DNA of 64,000 nt, taken from Ascarosepion bandense. Its lineage: Eukaryota; Mollusca; Cephalopoda; Sepiida; Sepiidae. The first letter of the stretch is position 1. The number at the start of each line of letters is the position of its first letter. Below, piece after piece: positions 21,426-32,156 of the stretch. The stretch spans positions 2,267,501 through 2,331,500 of the forward strand of contig JBBBDQ010001686.1 of the NCBI GenBank assembly GCA_037127315.1, given 5' to 3'. The notes under the pieces were generated by a model, which was not told where the DNA came from, did no database searches, and saw nothing but the letters and a program-made list of their open reading frames with translations. A program made the translations under genes and the position numbers.

Positions 21426-21990
21426 TTGACAAATAACAACAGTAAACACGTTGATAATAACAATAACATTAATATTTTCTACAAAAACACAAAATGCATA
21501 GCAATTCTAAACAGAACGAATTTTCACTTCGAAACATTATCCGAAAAAACGCCCGTTGATTTTAAGTTGATCAACTCTTATACAAATTTTAGAATGGCTA
21601 ACCTCATCATCAAAAATAACAATTCACCTACAAGATCCAAACTATAACGAACTAATATTGTTTAGGAATGTACATGTTCTTTGAAGAACTGTGTTTTTGA
21701 TCCACCTAATTTCGTAAAGAATTATATCGGCCATACAACTATGACACTCACTCGAAAACTCACGCTGTATCTCTCAGAACAGAGCTCAATTCGGTCTCAT
21801 TGAAACACACGCGGAAACTTGCCAAACCCTATCCGAAATATACTTGTTGACAACAAAAATACCATTTCATCATCCACATGCAAAAAAGAATAAAAAATAG
21901 AGGCGTTACTGATAAAAAGAAAAAAACAACAGTCAATAATCTCAACTACGAACACGGCAACAACGTGCTTACCGTGTTCGGTACATAATA
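21426..21990 (+). pseudogene. Penelope-like element, GIY-YIG-region remnant
   Basis: After an open stretch (21426-21647) the reading shifts frame and encodes V-K-N-Y-I-G-H-T-T-M-T-L-T-R-K-L-T, matching Y-I-G-F-T-T-T-T-L-S-R-R-L-T of the intact element at 60.0 kb. Next are S-E-Q-S-S-I-R-S-H and a decayed tail. The RT part is not visible upstream, so this is a 3' fragment with frameshifts. Confidence 0.7.
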
Positions 21991-22214
21991 CATACACACT
22001 ACTCTACAAACATACATAACACTACATACATTCTGTTACACGTAAAATAATATCTATTCTCGAAAATGGCTAAACGTAGAGCCGAAAACCCTCGGATAAA
22101 CAAAACATTTGAACAATGTTTTATATAATTTATGTCCTCAAAAGAAAAAATAATCATAAAATCACATGAAAAAAGTGCATAAAAATCTTAATAAAACTTA
22201 AAAATAATTAATAC

Positions 22215-22243
22215 CTTATCTGTCATTTTTAATGAGACCAGCA

Positions 22244-22296
<53 letters not shown>

Positions 22297-22314
22297 GTCT
22301 CATTATATATATGT

Positions 22315-22350
<36 letters not shown>
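22215..22350. repeat. (TA)n tracts between inverted GAGACCAGCATATA/TATATGTTGGTCTC
   Basis: AATGAGACCAGCATATAT at 22228 is answered by ATATGTTGGTCTCATT near 22290, with TA repeats between and after. It may be a small foldback or two microsatellite-tailed SINE ends facing each other. Confidence 0.6.
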
Positions 22351-22359
<9 letters not shown>

Positions 22360-22381
22360 CAGTAAAATGAATTAGACCACT

Positions 22382-22573
22382 CTAGCTATTGGGCGCGGAT
22401 AATGATAATATATGCGCTAAAAAGTCTGCCTTCTTCCACCGAGCGGCCATAGCCCAGAGGTATAATCGCCGACTGACGCCAATTCGGTCGGGTTTCAATC
22501 CTGGTTTAAAAAGCAATCGGAGTCTAACCGTACTGATGAGCTGTGATACTGCAAAACAGATCTGTCTGCGCAT

Positions 22574-22605
<32 letters not shown>
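22382..22605 (+). mobile_element. Hammerhead-bearing tRNA-SINE, type 1
   Basis: Order: hairpin GCGCGGATAATGATAATATATGCGC (22393-22417), tRNA-like head (CCATAGCCCAGAGGTATAA, GGTTTCAATCC), hammerhead relic, (TA)n. The hairpin arms differ from other copies yet still pair. Confidence 0.8.
22528..22571 (+). ncRNA. Hammerhead ribozyme relic (inactive core predicted)
   Basis: CTGATGA, helix III and the CCGTA/TGCGC helix I are present, but GAAA reads AAAA (G12 lost) and helix II is broken by ACTGC. Confidence 0.7.
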
Positions 22606-22611
<6 letters not shown>

Positions 22612-22612
<1 letters not shown>

Positions 22613-22940
22613 ACGGATGTGCGTTGTGGTGCAGTGTATGTCGGCTTGGAAAGAGAAATCGATGAGCCGAGTTCCAATTCCAGTTGAACTCTCTGCATTC
22701 ACTTGAGCTCTGGTACCCTTGGGAAAGGTATTATTCCGTCCCTTCCATCCTGTTATGGGTTAAATAACTGAGGTCTGCTGTTCAGGAGATCTGTGGCGAA
22801 CTTCTGCACCGATTGTTTGTTACCAGCAGTTAAAAAAAAGTGTGGATAATGCTACACAAGCCTTCACCACTCAAAACAATTCTCTGTATGGCAGTCTGAG
22901 TTAGACCCTCATCCGTCGAAATCGACGGGAGAGTCCATAA
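22612..22940 (+). mobile_element. tRNA-SINE of the GTGGTGCAGTG family, no 5S head
   Basis: Starts GACGGATGTGCGTTGTGGTGC; B box GAGTTCCAATTCC; shared body GGGAAAGGTATTATTCCGTC and GGGTTAAATAAC; tail ends TCGTCGAAATCGACGGGAGAG-like before ATAATATATA. It is the plus-strand sister of 3786-4110. Confidence 0.75.
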
Positions 22941-22974
22941 TATATATATATATATATATATGCTGGTCTTATTA

Positions 22975-23172
22975 AAAATGAAAGACAAGGTCATTTGTAT
23001 ACCCCACTTATATGCAACACACTAAAACTGGCTTAGGGGTTAGCGACTCCGACTGACACCAAATCGGTTGAGTTTCGATCCCAGCCAGAAGCAAGTGGAT
23101 GTGTCTAGCCACACTGATGAACTGTGTTGCAGCGAAACAGGCTTGTATGTGAATGACTATATATATATATAT
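22975..23172 (+). mobile_element. Hammerhead-bearing tRNA-SINE, type 2
   Basis: Different body from type 1: head GGCTTAGGGGTTAGCGAC, B box GAGTTTCGATCCC, then a hammerhead and (TA)n with the same GAATGACTATATA ending. Relatives are at 27041-27215 and, inverted, 42535-42795. Confidence 0.75.
23111..23152 (+). ncRNA. Type I hammerhead ribozyme, type 2 SINE
   Basis: Core CTGATGA (23115-23121) and GAAA (23135-23138) intact. Helix II CTG/CAG, closed by an A-C mismatch. Helix III ACAGG/CTTGT (one G-U). Cleavage expected after A23148 in GTA. Helix I CACA/TGTG is perfect. Helices I and III differ in sequence from type 1 but keep pairing. Confidence 0.75.
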
Positions 23173-23198
23173 ATAGATATATATATAGAATTATAATG

Positions 23199-24034
23199 AT
23201 GTTTGACGTGAACAGCCTGTATAGCAACAAACCCCACGAACTAGGAAAAAAAGCCATTACATTTTGAATAGAGAAACACCCAGAATTACTCCCTATACGC
23301 TTCATAAAGGAATTTATCAAACAAAGCATAGATCTAATTTTAAACAACAATTCCTTCCAGTTTAGCAACAAAAATTATATACAAACAATGGGAACACAAA
23401 TGGCACCGACTTATGCAACACTCATCGGAGCATATCTAGAAGAAAACCTATACAAACAAATAGGACATAAATATGGGGAAAACATAAAAAACAGAATTCA
23501 CGAAATCTTGGAAGAGATTTCTAGATGACTGTTTTATCATTAGGAAATCAACATGGGGAGACGTAAACAAACTATACAATATACTACAACACTTGCACCC
23601 CAAAATCAAGTTCACGCTAGAATACAGTTATAAAGAATTACCGTTCTTAGACATACTCATATAAAACGAAAACAATCACATCATCACAGACATTTACCGC
23701 AAACCCACAGACACCCAAAAATATTTCCAATTCAAGAGTCACCATCGAAAAAGCTGTTTAAAATCCATCCGCTATTCCCTAGAACGATGAATCTGCACGA
23801 TAGTAACTGACAAAACCCTTCGTAAAATACGCCTAGAACTGCAAAAAACATTACAAATAAAAGGATACCCCACGCCTCTAATAAACAAGGGTTTCTAACT
23901 AGCAGCAAAAATACATTAGAATCCCTCCGAAATAAAAAGAATCAATAAGAAAAACATGAAAAAGAAGAAAACATTCTAGCATACGTTTCCACACACAACA
24001 AAAACAATCCAGGATTATTAACAAAGATCAAATA
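23199..24034 (+). pseudogene. Penelope-like reverse transcriptase, degenerate
   Basis: Reads in several frames: N-S-L-Y-S-N-K-P-H-E-L-G (motif A region), then T-M-G-T-Q-M-A-P-T-Y-A-T-L-I-G (motif B). A broken F-L-D-D-C-F-I-like box follows, then a K-F-T-L-E-Y-S-Y-K-E-L-P-F-L-D block and Y-R-K-P-T-D-T. This order is typical of Penelope-like RTs. Stops and shifts at about 23270, 23524, 23663 and beyond show it is dead. It belongs to a different lineage from the 60-kb element. Confidence 0.8.
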
Positions 24035-24041
24035 ATCCTGG

Positions 24042-24340
<299 letters not shown>

Positions 24341-24345
<5 letters not shown>

Positions 24346-24905
24346 ACTTTGAAATTGCCATCACTACATCCATGGAATTACTCAACAATAATGAAAAAAT
24401 AAAAGAAATCTTAAAGACAACCAAAATAATTAACAGAAAACGCCAGCCCAAAAATTTAAAACAAATCCTAACCTCATCGAAATTCGAACAACACACAACA
24501 CAGAGGGTCACAAAATGCAACAAAAAAATGTGGACTATGCAACATAATAATAGAAGGAAGACACTTCAAGTTCACAAACGCAACTATATTCGAAATAAAA
24601 TCAAATCTGACCTGCAAATCGAAAAATATAGTTTATGCTCTAAAATGCGACAAATGCGCAGATATACGTGCGAGCAACACAATGCTTGAATAATAGAATA
24701 TCCCTTCACAAAAGCAACATAAAATTATCATACAACAGGAAACTATATGTCTCCCAACATATGCATGAATGTAGTGATGGCAATTTCAAAGTTACACCTA
24801 TTTACCAAAATACAGACTACGAAATATTATTAATTCAGAATGAAAGATTCATAAAAAATACAAGCCTCCGCTCAACAAAACGACATAAAAAAATACACCG
24901 AAAAG
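24341..24905 (+). pseudogene. Penelope-like element, linker and GIY-YIG domain, degenerate
   Basis: From 24372: M-E-L-L-N-N-N-E-K-I-K-E-I-L, then after a shift V-Y-A-L-K-C-D-K-C-A-E-I-Y-V-R-A-T (GIY-YIG signature with the second Gly as Arg). Then L-Y-V-S-Q-H-M-H-E-C-S-D-G and L-L-I-Q-N-E-R-F-I. 24341-24371 is an inverted copy of 24771-24803, evidence of the rearranged ends common in this superclass. Confidence 0.75.
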
Positions 24906-25163
24906 CATGCAGACAAACACGTGCATGCAAAAACGCATGCACAAACGCATACATGCACACACACCGGGTTCAGGTGAAACAAAAACGATCGTTCCTCTTT
25001 GCAGTTTGTAATGGCAATGAAATTTCCTAAACGCGTTTGCCGTTATTAACGAGCTCGTGAAGGAAGAAAAAACGTTATAGTTTGCTTGTCAACTTAACTA
25101 TATAAGCAAAGACTTGGCCCTCAGAAACAAAAGGAACCCGATATGTAAAACCAGCAATTTATT

Positions 25164-25205
25164 CGCCTGAAGAGAGTCAATTTTAGACTCGAAACACGTG
25201 TAGCG
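25164..25205 (+). ncRNA. Hammerhead ribozyme linked to a Penelope-like element
   Basis: Core CTGAAGA (25167-25173; position 7 is A, a variable site) and GAAA (25191-25194). Helix II GAGTC/GACTC is perfect, loop AATTTTA. Helix III ACAC/GTGT has no loop. Cleavage expected after A25202. Helix I CGC/GCG is perfect. It lies just after the GIY-YIG remnant and before the right direct repeat, the position reported for hammerheads in Penelope-like elements. Confidence 0.8.
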
Positions 25206-25249
25206 TCACAAATATCATTATGGACACTTAAAAAATCATAACATGTATA

Positions 25250-25352
25250 ATATTTTTAAACAACAATAAATATAAACATTAAATAAAACGTTCACGGCAT
25301 CTCACACTTTTTATTCTATACCAATTTCTCTCGTTGGAACAACCCTATTTCC

Positions 25353-25406
<54 letters not shown>

Positions 25407-25520
25407 AGAAAAAAGAAAACAATAGGAAACGTATCTCACTTCGACGAAGTGTAATGGCTAACAAGCTAGTCTCACTAGCAAAATTACCATTGAGTAGAGA
25501 GTTCGATATTTTCGGCCTTG
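25250..25520 (+). repeat. Direct repeat flanking the Penelope-like 3' region, right copy
   Basis: Near-identical to 24042-24345 through the (TA)n and the tRNA-like head, continuing into GAGTTCGATATTTT (a decayed B box). Confidence 0.65.
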
Positions 25521-25569
25521 TGCCACATTTATAGAATATCACCTCTTTAATAAATGAGTTTCTTCTGTT

Positions 25570-25900
25570 TTGGATGTGTGTTGTGGCATAATAAATATCG
25601 TCTCGAAATTAATAATCGGAGACCCGATTTCAAATTCCAGTGGAATTCGTTGTATTCATTTACGAATAAATACTCTTGAGAAAGCTATTTATCAACCTCT
25701 TCTCTTTTCAGCCTTGGTTAGAATAGCAGAACAGGTTAGGGTCTGTAGCCTTAAGTTGGCCACCTGTCTGCTTCAGAAAGTAATGGCAAACTACTGCGGG
25801 GAAATCTGCTGCCTACTCAGTCTCGTTTCGAGAAATATGATCGCTTAAGTGTGTATTACGTATGGCAATTAATTGACTGACAGATCTCAGTCTAAGATGT
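25570..25900 (+). mobile_element. Old tRNA-SINE of the GTGGTGCAGTG family
   Basis: Decayed head GGATGTGTGTTGTGGCATAA, body with AGAAAGTAATGGCAAACTACTGCGGG, tail ending ATTACGTATGGCAATTAATTGACTGACAG. The tail matches the copies at 50.5-51.2 and 55.3-56.1 kb. Confidence 0.65.
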
Positions 25901-26304
25901 TTCTCTTTTATTAAAGATTCTTAAGAGACCGAGGAAATATGAAGAAAACAAGATTGGTATATATGTTACTGTATGTTATGATCTTGGATTTGCTGTATTA
26001 AGAAAATATCAGTTAAAAATACTCTCTCCTTTATGTTAAAGGCCTTAGAATATGTAACGCTGAATATCTCAGTGAAGAAGATAAATATATTTATAAAATG
26101 TTCAAGCTTCTTCACTAGCCTCAACATTTCATCCTTAAAACTAAGAAGTGATATGAGAAAGTCCAAAAAGCAAAGAAATATCGGATACTTCCAACAAAAA
26201 TGACACTGATTTCATACTCTTGCCATGCAAATAAATTCACTAAAACTAATTAATCTTTAACACTAGGCTTGTTACCACCACCTTCATGACAATCTGTGAT
26301 ATTA
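25901..26304. other. No gene seen
   Basis: AT-rich, no motif or repeat match noticed. Confidence 0.5.
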
Positions 26305-26705
26305 TTTTTTATATAATCCTGTAGTCCCAAGCAAGGCATTTTACTGCCACTGTTGTGCAGGGGGTTACATAGGAGGAAATTTATGAGAAAGAGTGACAGG
26401 CTACAGAGGGTGTCAGGGAGAGAGTATGAGAAGGAAGAGAATACTAACGAGTGGAGTGGACGGAGAAAAATGCATGAGAGAGAGAAGATAAGTTAGTGAG
26501 ACAGGAAGTGACTATTGCCTTTACATCTGAATTCTTGAAGATTGCAGCTGTCGAGAAAGCAAGTATGCGGAAGTGAATTCCACAGGCCGGAAGTGAGAGA
26601 AAAGAAGCTGATGGAGTAGAATTCGCATTTTCATTTTATTGGTTTCGCAGTGAAAGGGTGGGACCTTCTTGATAATTTTGTGGCACGAGTAAATTCATAT
26701 GAATT
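26305..26705 (-). pseudogene. Jockey/CR1-group LINE, 3' end
   Basis: Minus-strand 3' UTR (CCCCCTGCACAACAGTGGCAG) and the final coding part (W-N-S-L-P-like, then C-K-x-N-S-H-F). 5' truncated just before a class II tRNA-like sequence. Confidence 0.7.
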
Positions 26706-26734
26706 TACTTCTACGTTTTACGTTTTGACTATTG

Positions 26735-26829
26735 GTCATTCGTGGTCGAGTGGTCTAAGACGCGCCAGATCAATTGGTGGCTTCCTCTATATGGATAGGA
26801 GTCGCAGGTTCGAATCCTGCCGAATGACA
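26735..26829 (+). tRNA. Class II tRNA-like sequence (Leu-like), head of a dispersed repeat
   Basis: Perfect 7-bp acceptor pairing GTCATTC/GAATGAC plus discriminator A, D-arm GTGGTCGAGTGGTCTAAGAC, long variable arm, T-arm GCAGG-TTCGAAT-CCTGC. The anticodon arm is abnormal: CGCCA-GATCAAT-TGGTG would give loop position 33 = A, or with a shortened loop CAA (Leu). Copies with the same GATCAA arm at 36.5, 43.7 and 54.5 kb show it is a repeat family, so a working tRNA is doubtful. Confidence 0.55.
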
Positions 26830-27000
26830 CACGTTTTCGTAACAAAAATTTATCGCAAATAATCAGGTAGAAATAAATATATAATACTGTTTCATTATAA
26901 AACAGAATATCTACTTAAATACAAGTATCGTTCAAAAATAATGTTCAAACAAATAATTTCATATTTCGAAAATAATGTTCAAACAAATAATCCCATTATA
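26830..27000 (+). repeat. Body of the class II tRNA-headed repeat
   Basis: Contains the family sequences CAGAATATCTACTTAAATAC and TTCAAACAAATAATTTCAT, repeated once in part (26935-26990). Same body at 29.2, 36.2, 39.8 and 43.5 kb. Confidence 0.65.
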
Positions 27001-27040
27001 TATATTAAAAACATTGAGCTCTCTAGAGAAGAAAATTTAA

Positions 27041-27215
27041 AAACAGGTTCCACTTCTGCGATATACGCATCACTCTTCAGAAATAAATTGGGTTCTTTCG
27101 GTGACTGGCGTGTTTATACACTGCTTATATACGACACGTTAAAATGTCCCTTCTCTGATTCCATGCGCCTATGGGTAGCGACTCCGACTGACACCAAATC
27201 GGTCAAGTTTCGACT
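27041..27215 (+). mobile_element. Type 2 hammerhead SINE, 3'-truncated
   Basis: ACAGGTTCCACTTCTGC...GACTCCGACTGACACCAAATCGGTC; cut off in the B box (AAGTTTCGA) by a LINE end, so the ribozyme part is missing. Confidence 0.7.
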
Positions 27216-28770
27216 ATTGACTTTTCATTAACTGTCAGGAAAGCAAGGAAGCGGAAGTGAATTCCACAGACGGCAAGTGGGAGAAAAGAAGCTGATGGAG
27301 TAGAATTCGCATTTTCATTTTATTGGTTTCACAATAAAAGGTTGGGACCCAGTTGTTAATCTTATGGCTCAAGTAAATTCATATATAGGCGGCACCAGTG
27401 AGCTAAGTACGTTGGAGCAGAAGCCGTGAAATTATTTGTAGAAGAGACACAAGGAAGGCACATAACGTCGGTGAGAAAGTGACAGTATCTGAGCTGCCAA
27501 GTTAGGATCGATCACATTAGATTCTCCGTTGGATTTTGTCAAGGACCCCTAGGTGGATAGCAGGGGCACCCGACCAGATATGGCAGCAGTATTCAATGCA
27601 CGAGCGGATGGTAGATACCGGAAATATTACAAATTATTTCGTGCCGGAATTTTCAATACGAACATTTCAAAGAAAAAAATTTAGTTTAGGTAAAGGGTAG
27701 AGAAGTAGACAGTTAACCTTAGGAGCAACAGGTTTTTTTTATAATCATATCGCCCCAAGCAAGGCATTTTACTCCCACTGTTTTGCAGGGGGTTACATGG
27801 GAGGAAAGTTATGAGAAAGAGTGATAGGTTATAAAGGGTGTCAGGGAGTGGGTAAGAGAAGGATGAGAATACTAATGAGAGTGGGGTGGACTGAGAAAGG
27901 AGCATGAGAGAGAGGATGCAGGTTAGTGAGATAGAAGATGACTATTGACTTTTCATTAACTGTCAGGAAAGCAAGGAAGCGGAAGGGAATTCCACAGGCG
28001 GCAAGTGGGAGGAAAGAAGCTGATGGAGTAGAATTTGCGTTTACAATTTATCGGTTTCACAATAAAAGGTTGGGACCTAGTTGCTAATCTTGTTGCTCGA
28101 GGAAATTCATATATAGGTGGTACCAGTGAGCTAATTTCATCGGAGCAGAAGCCGTGGAAGTATTTGTGGAAGAGACACAGTGAAGCCACACTGCATCGGT
28201 GAGAAAGTGATTGTATGCTAGCTGCCAAGTCGGGATCAGTCACATAACAAAACGTTGGATTTGGTCAAGGACCCCTAGGTAGATAGCAGAAACTCCTGAC
28301 CTGATATGGCAGCAATGCTCAATGCACTGGCGGATGGTAGATTTGTATATGTGCAGGATTGTTTCGGGCGGGAAAAACTTCCTGGCCCTACACAGAGAAC
28401 CGACTTTCTTAGCAACGGATTTAGCTATGGATTCTATATAGTCATTCCACTTGAGGTCTGTTGTCAGAGTTAACCCAAGGAGGTGCAGTGTTTTGCTTTC
28501 AAGTAGACTAGATTGATCCATGCTAATGAGGGGTAGGAGCGATTGTCTGTGGTGAATAACAGATAGCAGCTTATTTGAAGCTTTAAATGTTTTCCTATTG
28601 CTTCGATGAAACTCAGTCTGGGTGGATAGCAGGGACAACCGACCAGATATGGTACCAGTATTCAATACACGGGCGGAAGGTAGATTTGTAAATGTGCAGG
28701 ATTGTTTCAGACGGTAAAACTTTCTGACCCTACACAGAGAACCGACTTTCTTAGCAGCGGATGCCAGAAT
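27216..28770 (-). pseudogene. Stack of jockey/CR1-group LINE 3' ends
   Basis: At least three 5'-truncated minus-strand pieces: about 27225-27625, 27725-28650 (the longest, two frames with S-L-L-P-L-I-S-M-D...L-K-W-N-D-Y-I-E-S-I-A-K and Y-I-Y-K-S-T-I-R) and 28630-28770. Shared 3' UTRs and repeated GGACCCCTAGGT-GATAGCAG blocks mark the joins. They could be repeated insertions or local duplication. Confidence 0.7.
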
Positions 28771-29100
28771 TTATCAAATAAACTGTCTAGAGTGCAACAA
28801 CGTGTAAATGGGGTAGATACCACGTCATCTAAAAAACCCGAATCTACGAATACAAGAGAGACTTGCATTTAGAAAGAGGTTCTAACTCTCTCTTTTTTCA
28901 TCGAAACGACGTGGGACATAACTTTGATTTCTCCAGTGTTAAAAATAGAACATAACCCTTTAAAGAAAAATATTTTGAAACCATAATGATTGCATTACTT
29001 CTAAATATAGATACACGCATAAAACAATGTATTACATCACCATCTTTCTAAAGATCCATTTTCATAAGTCCAACTTCTGTCAGCCAACAGAACAATATAA
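28760..29100. repeat. Unnamed dispersed repeat, shared with 37.1-37.3 kb
   Basis: GAGACTTGC-T...CGAAA-GA-G-GGGACAT-ACTTTGATTTCTC is common to both places. The 37-kb copy is interrupted by a LINE 3' end and resumes after 37640. Confidence 0.6.
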
Positions 29101-29204
29101 ATGAAATAATACTAGTTTTATCTTAAATGAAAATGTATAGCAAAAATAAATTGACAATATCATTTCTCACACATACACACACATACAAACACTCACACAT
29201 ATAG

Positions 29205-29595
29205 AAACATGCTACGGAAATTAAAGAAGATTAACGAAACTGGTTATAAACAACCGACAATTTGAAATGATTTGTTTGAACCTTATTTTTGATCGATACT
29301 CGTATTTAAGTAGATATTCTGTTTATAATCAAACAGTATTATATAATTATTTCTACCGGCCTGATTATTTACGATAATCATCATGTTACGGAAATAAACG
29401 AAGATTAACGAAACTGGTTATAAACTACCGACAATTTGAAATGATTTGTTTGAACATTAATTTTGATCGATACTCGTATTTAAGTAGATATTCTGTATTT
29501 TAATTAAACAGTATTATGTATTTATATCGACTGGCCTGATTGTTTACGATAAATTTTTTATTATTACGAAAATGTGTGTCCTTCGGCAGGATATA
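29205..29595 (-). repeat. Tandem bodies of the class II tRNA-headed repeat
   Basis: Two units of about 185 bp, each with GTTACGGAAATxAA(C/A)GAAGA, CGACAATTTGAAATGATTTG and GATACTCGTATTTAAGTAG. The second runs into CGGCAGGAT, the edge of the tRNA-like head, which is otherwise missing. Confidence 0.7.
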
Positions 29596-29599
29596 TATA

Positions 29600-29854
<255 letters not shown>

Positions 29855-29859
29855 CGTAC

Positions 29860-30224
29860 ATTAACTAATGTTACCTTCGAATATACACCTAAACAGACAG
29901 CATTTAGTAAACACAATTACACACTTTACCGTCCCAAATATTTCTCACATATATGTAAAACCATTCCATTGCTTTAATACAAAGGACACGTTTATTAAAA
30001 CAGACACATTTACACCATAAATTACATAACGTTAAAGTCCGACATATACTTAAACAGACAAGTGTTTGTATACAAACATATATATACACTATTATACGCA
30101 TTCAAAATATTCTTCGCACATGTATTTAAAACTTGCCTATTTCTTTAATAAGCATGAGACGTACCTGACCAATAAATACTAAACCAAGATCATAAGATAC
30201 TATCGCTTCGTTATTTTTACTGTC
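29860..30224. other. No gene seen
   Basis: AC-rich AT DNA with weak internal repetition (ACA-CATATAC-TAAACAGAC). Confidence 0.45.
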
Positions 30225-30270
30225 AGATTTATGAATATATTATGTTCATATATATATATATATATATATA

Positions 30271-30304
<34 letters not shown>

Positions 30305-30325
<21 letters not shown>

Positions 30326-30476
30326 ATCCGCAGACAGATCTGTTTCGCTGTATCACAGCTCATCCGTTCGGTTAGAATCCGATTGCTTTTTAACCCAGGA
30401 TTGAAACCCGCCCGAATTGGCGTCAGTCGGCGATTCAACCGCTGGGCTATGGGCGCTCGGTAGAAGAAGGCACACT
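30305..30476 (-). mobile_element. Type 1 hammerhead SINE, 5'-truncated
   Basis: Minus-strand order: CTTCTACCGAGCGCCCATAG, B box GGTTTCAATCC, hammerhead relic (30371-30328), TGACTA(TA)n. The (TA)n tail covers about 30249-30321. Confidence 0.75.
30328..30371 (-). ncRNA. Hammerhead ribozyme relic
   Basis: Core reads CGGATGA (U4 replaced by G). GAAA, helix II GCTG/CAGC and helix III ACAGA/TCTGT remain. Predicted inactive. Confidence 0.7.
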
Positions 30477-30501
30477 ATATATATATAAACATATATAATC
30501 A

Positions 30502-30538
<37 letters not shown>

Positions 30539-30549
30539 ACACACACAAA

Positions 30550-30550
30550 C

Positions 30551-30616
<66 letters not shown>
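30550..30616. repeat. (TAGA)n microsatellite
   Basis: About 16 GATA/TAGA units. Confidence 0.95.
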
Positions 30617-30916
30617 TTTAATTGCATAGTTTTTGGTCATAATAAAATTAAACCAGTTTACATTTGTATTAAAAAGTTTTCAATACAATTATGTTGTAGA
30701 ACTTTTGAATATTTTCCATTTGTAAACGTTCATACAATCTTGGATGAAAACTTTATAATTTCTACTAATTTTAAAACTGCACGTTCAAAAATTCCCTGCT
30801 ACGTGCGCGTTCAAAAAAAAAAAAAAGAAGAAAAACAGTTCCGTGAGCGTTCTTTAAAAAAACCCAGAAAGTTAAACGGTAAAATCAGCTATTGCATAAT
30901 AACTCGTTTCCAAATG

Positions 30917-30963
<47 letters not shown>

Positions 30964-31371
30964 TGCGTGTGTATGTGTGATGTTTTTGAATATACAGATT
31001 GTGTTTCTGAGTGCGTATGTTGTGTCCAATATTTGAAATTGTTTTCTGTTTAAGTGTGTGTGCATACATATATGTGTGTGTGTGTGTGCACCCGCGCGTG
31101 CGTGTGTGTGCAACTATATGTCCGTGTGTGTCTGCAAATATGTGTCCGAGTGTACGTGATTATGTGTGTGAGTGTGTGTGCGCGTGTGCGTCTGTAATAT
31201 TGAACATTGTTTATAAATATGTGTGTGACCGTCTATAATACTGAACAATTTTCAATATGTTTGTATGTGTGTGTGCATATACAAAATTAGTATATATATA
31301 TGTATATATATAAATATGTGTGTGTGCGCGCCGAACATATATATATATATATATATATGAGAAAAAATTAG
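30617..31371. other. No gene seen; (TA)n and GT-rich stretches
   Basis: (TA)n at 30919-30960 and an imperfect GT-rich stretch 31040-31330. Confidence 0.6.
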
Positions 31372-31567
31372 GCAGACAGGTTAATTCATGGTAAATCGGA
31401 AGTTTAGGCCTATTTCAGGCGAACCATTAACAGCTTCCGTCCGTATTTGTACAGAAGATTTTACATGAATCGTGTAAAATCTTCTGTACAAATACGGACG
31501 GAAGCTGATGATGGTTCGCCTGAAATAGGCCTAAAATCCCGATTTACCCTTATTTAATGTGTCTGCT
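31372..31567. mobile_element. 196-bp foldback (near-perfect palindrome)
   Basis: Arms GCAGACA...AAATCGG-AGTTTAGGCC... and its inverse ending TGTCTGC, with a loop of about 12 nt near 31457. The left arm lacks a few bases present in the right (GATGATGG versus CATTAATGG). MITE-like; no target duplication is evident. Confidence 0.8.
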
Positions 31568-32124
31568 TACATTTGTTCTTATATTTGCTCTATATATATT
31601 TATATGCATATATATTTAGAGCTTTCTGAGAGAGTTATCCTTCCACTGTATGTACAGGATACTCCTATGGATTCTTCTATATTTACACCGCATGCTTATA
31701 TATATATATATAATTTTAAGTGTGTTATGTGCGCATAGTATTAAAAATCGTCTTGTAAAACCCACATATCCGCACGCTCACATGCACACACACACACTCA
31801 TACGCATGCAGACCCCCACACACCTATATATGCTTGTGTTTGTTGGCTTTCGACTATATTCTTCTTATATCAATTTTCGATTACAATTTTTCTCTTCCTT
31901 GATTTTTTATTTCTTTTCATTTTCATTCTTTCTTTGTCACGTGACGTTCTAATCCATTATCACTTTTGCGGGAACAGACAATTTCTTTCAACTCGTCTAG
32001 ATTTAGCGCAAGTAATATTTTTTTTTTTTTTGCATTGCCAGGTTGATCGCTTGTTTGGGTTTCGCCCTTCAACCATCTTCCTAATCATTTATATGACTAG
32101 AGACTTATCTCTCTCTCTCTCTCC

Positions 32125-32156
<32 letters not shown>

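Noticed and set aside
26735..26829. Genuine host tRNA-Leu or a UGA-reading tRNA
   Set aside because: The anticodon loop has A at position 33 or is too short, and the same defect recurs in other copies; kept as tRNA-like only.
31500..31535. CTGATGATGGTTCGCCTGAAAT as a further hammerhead
   Set aside because: Only two pairs in helix II, A15.1 has no U partner and no helix I forms; it is part of the foldback palindrome.
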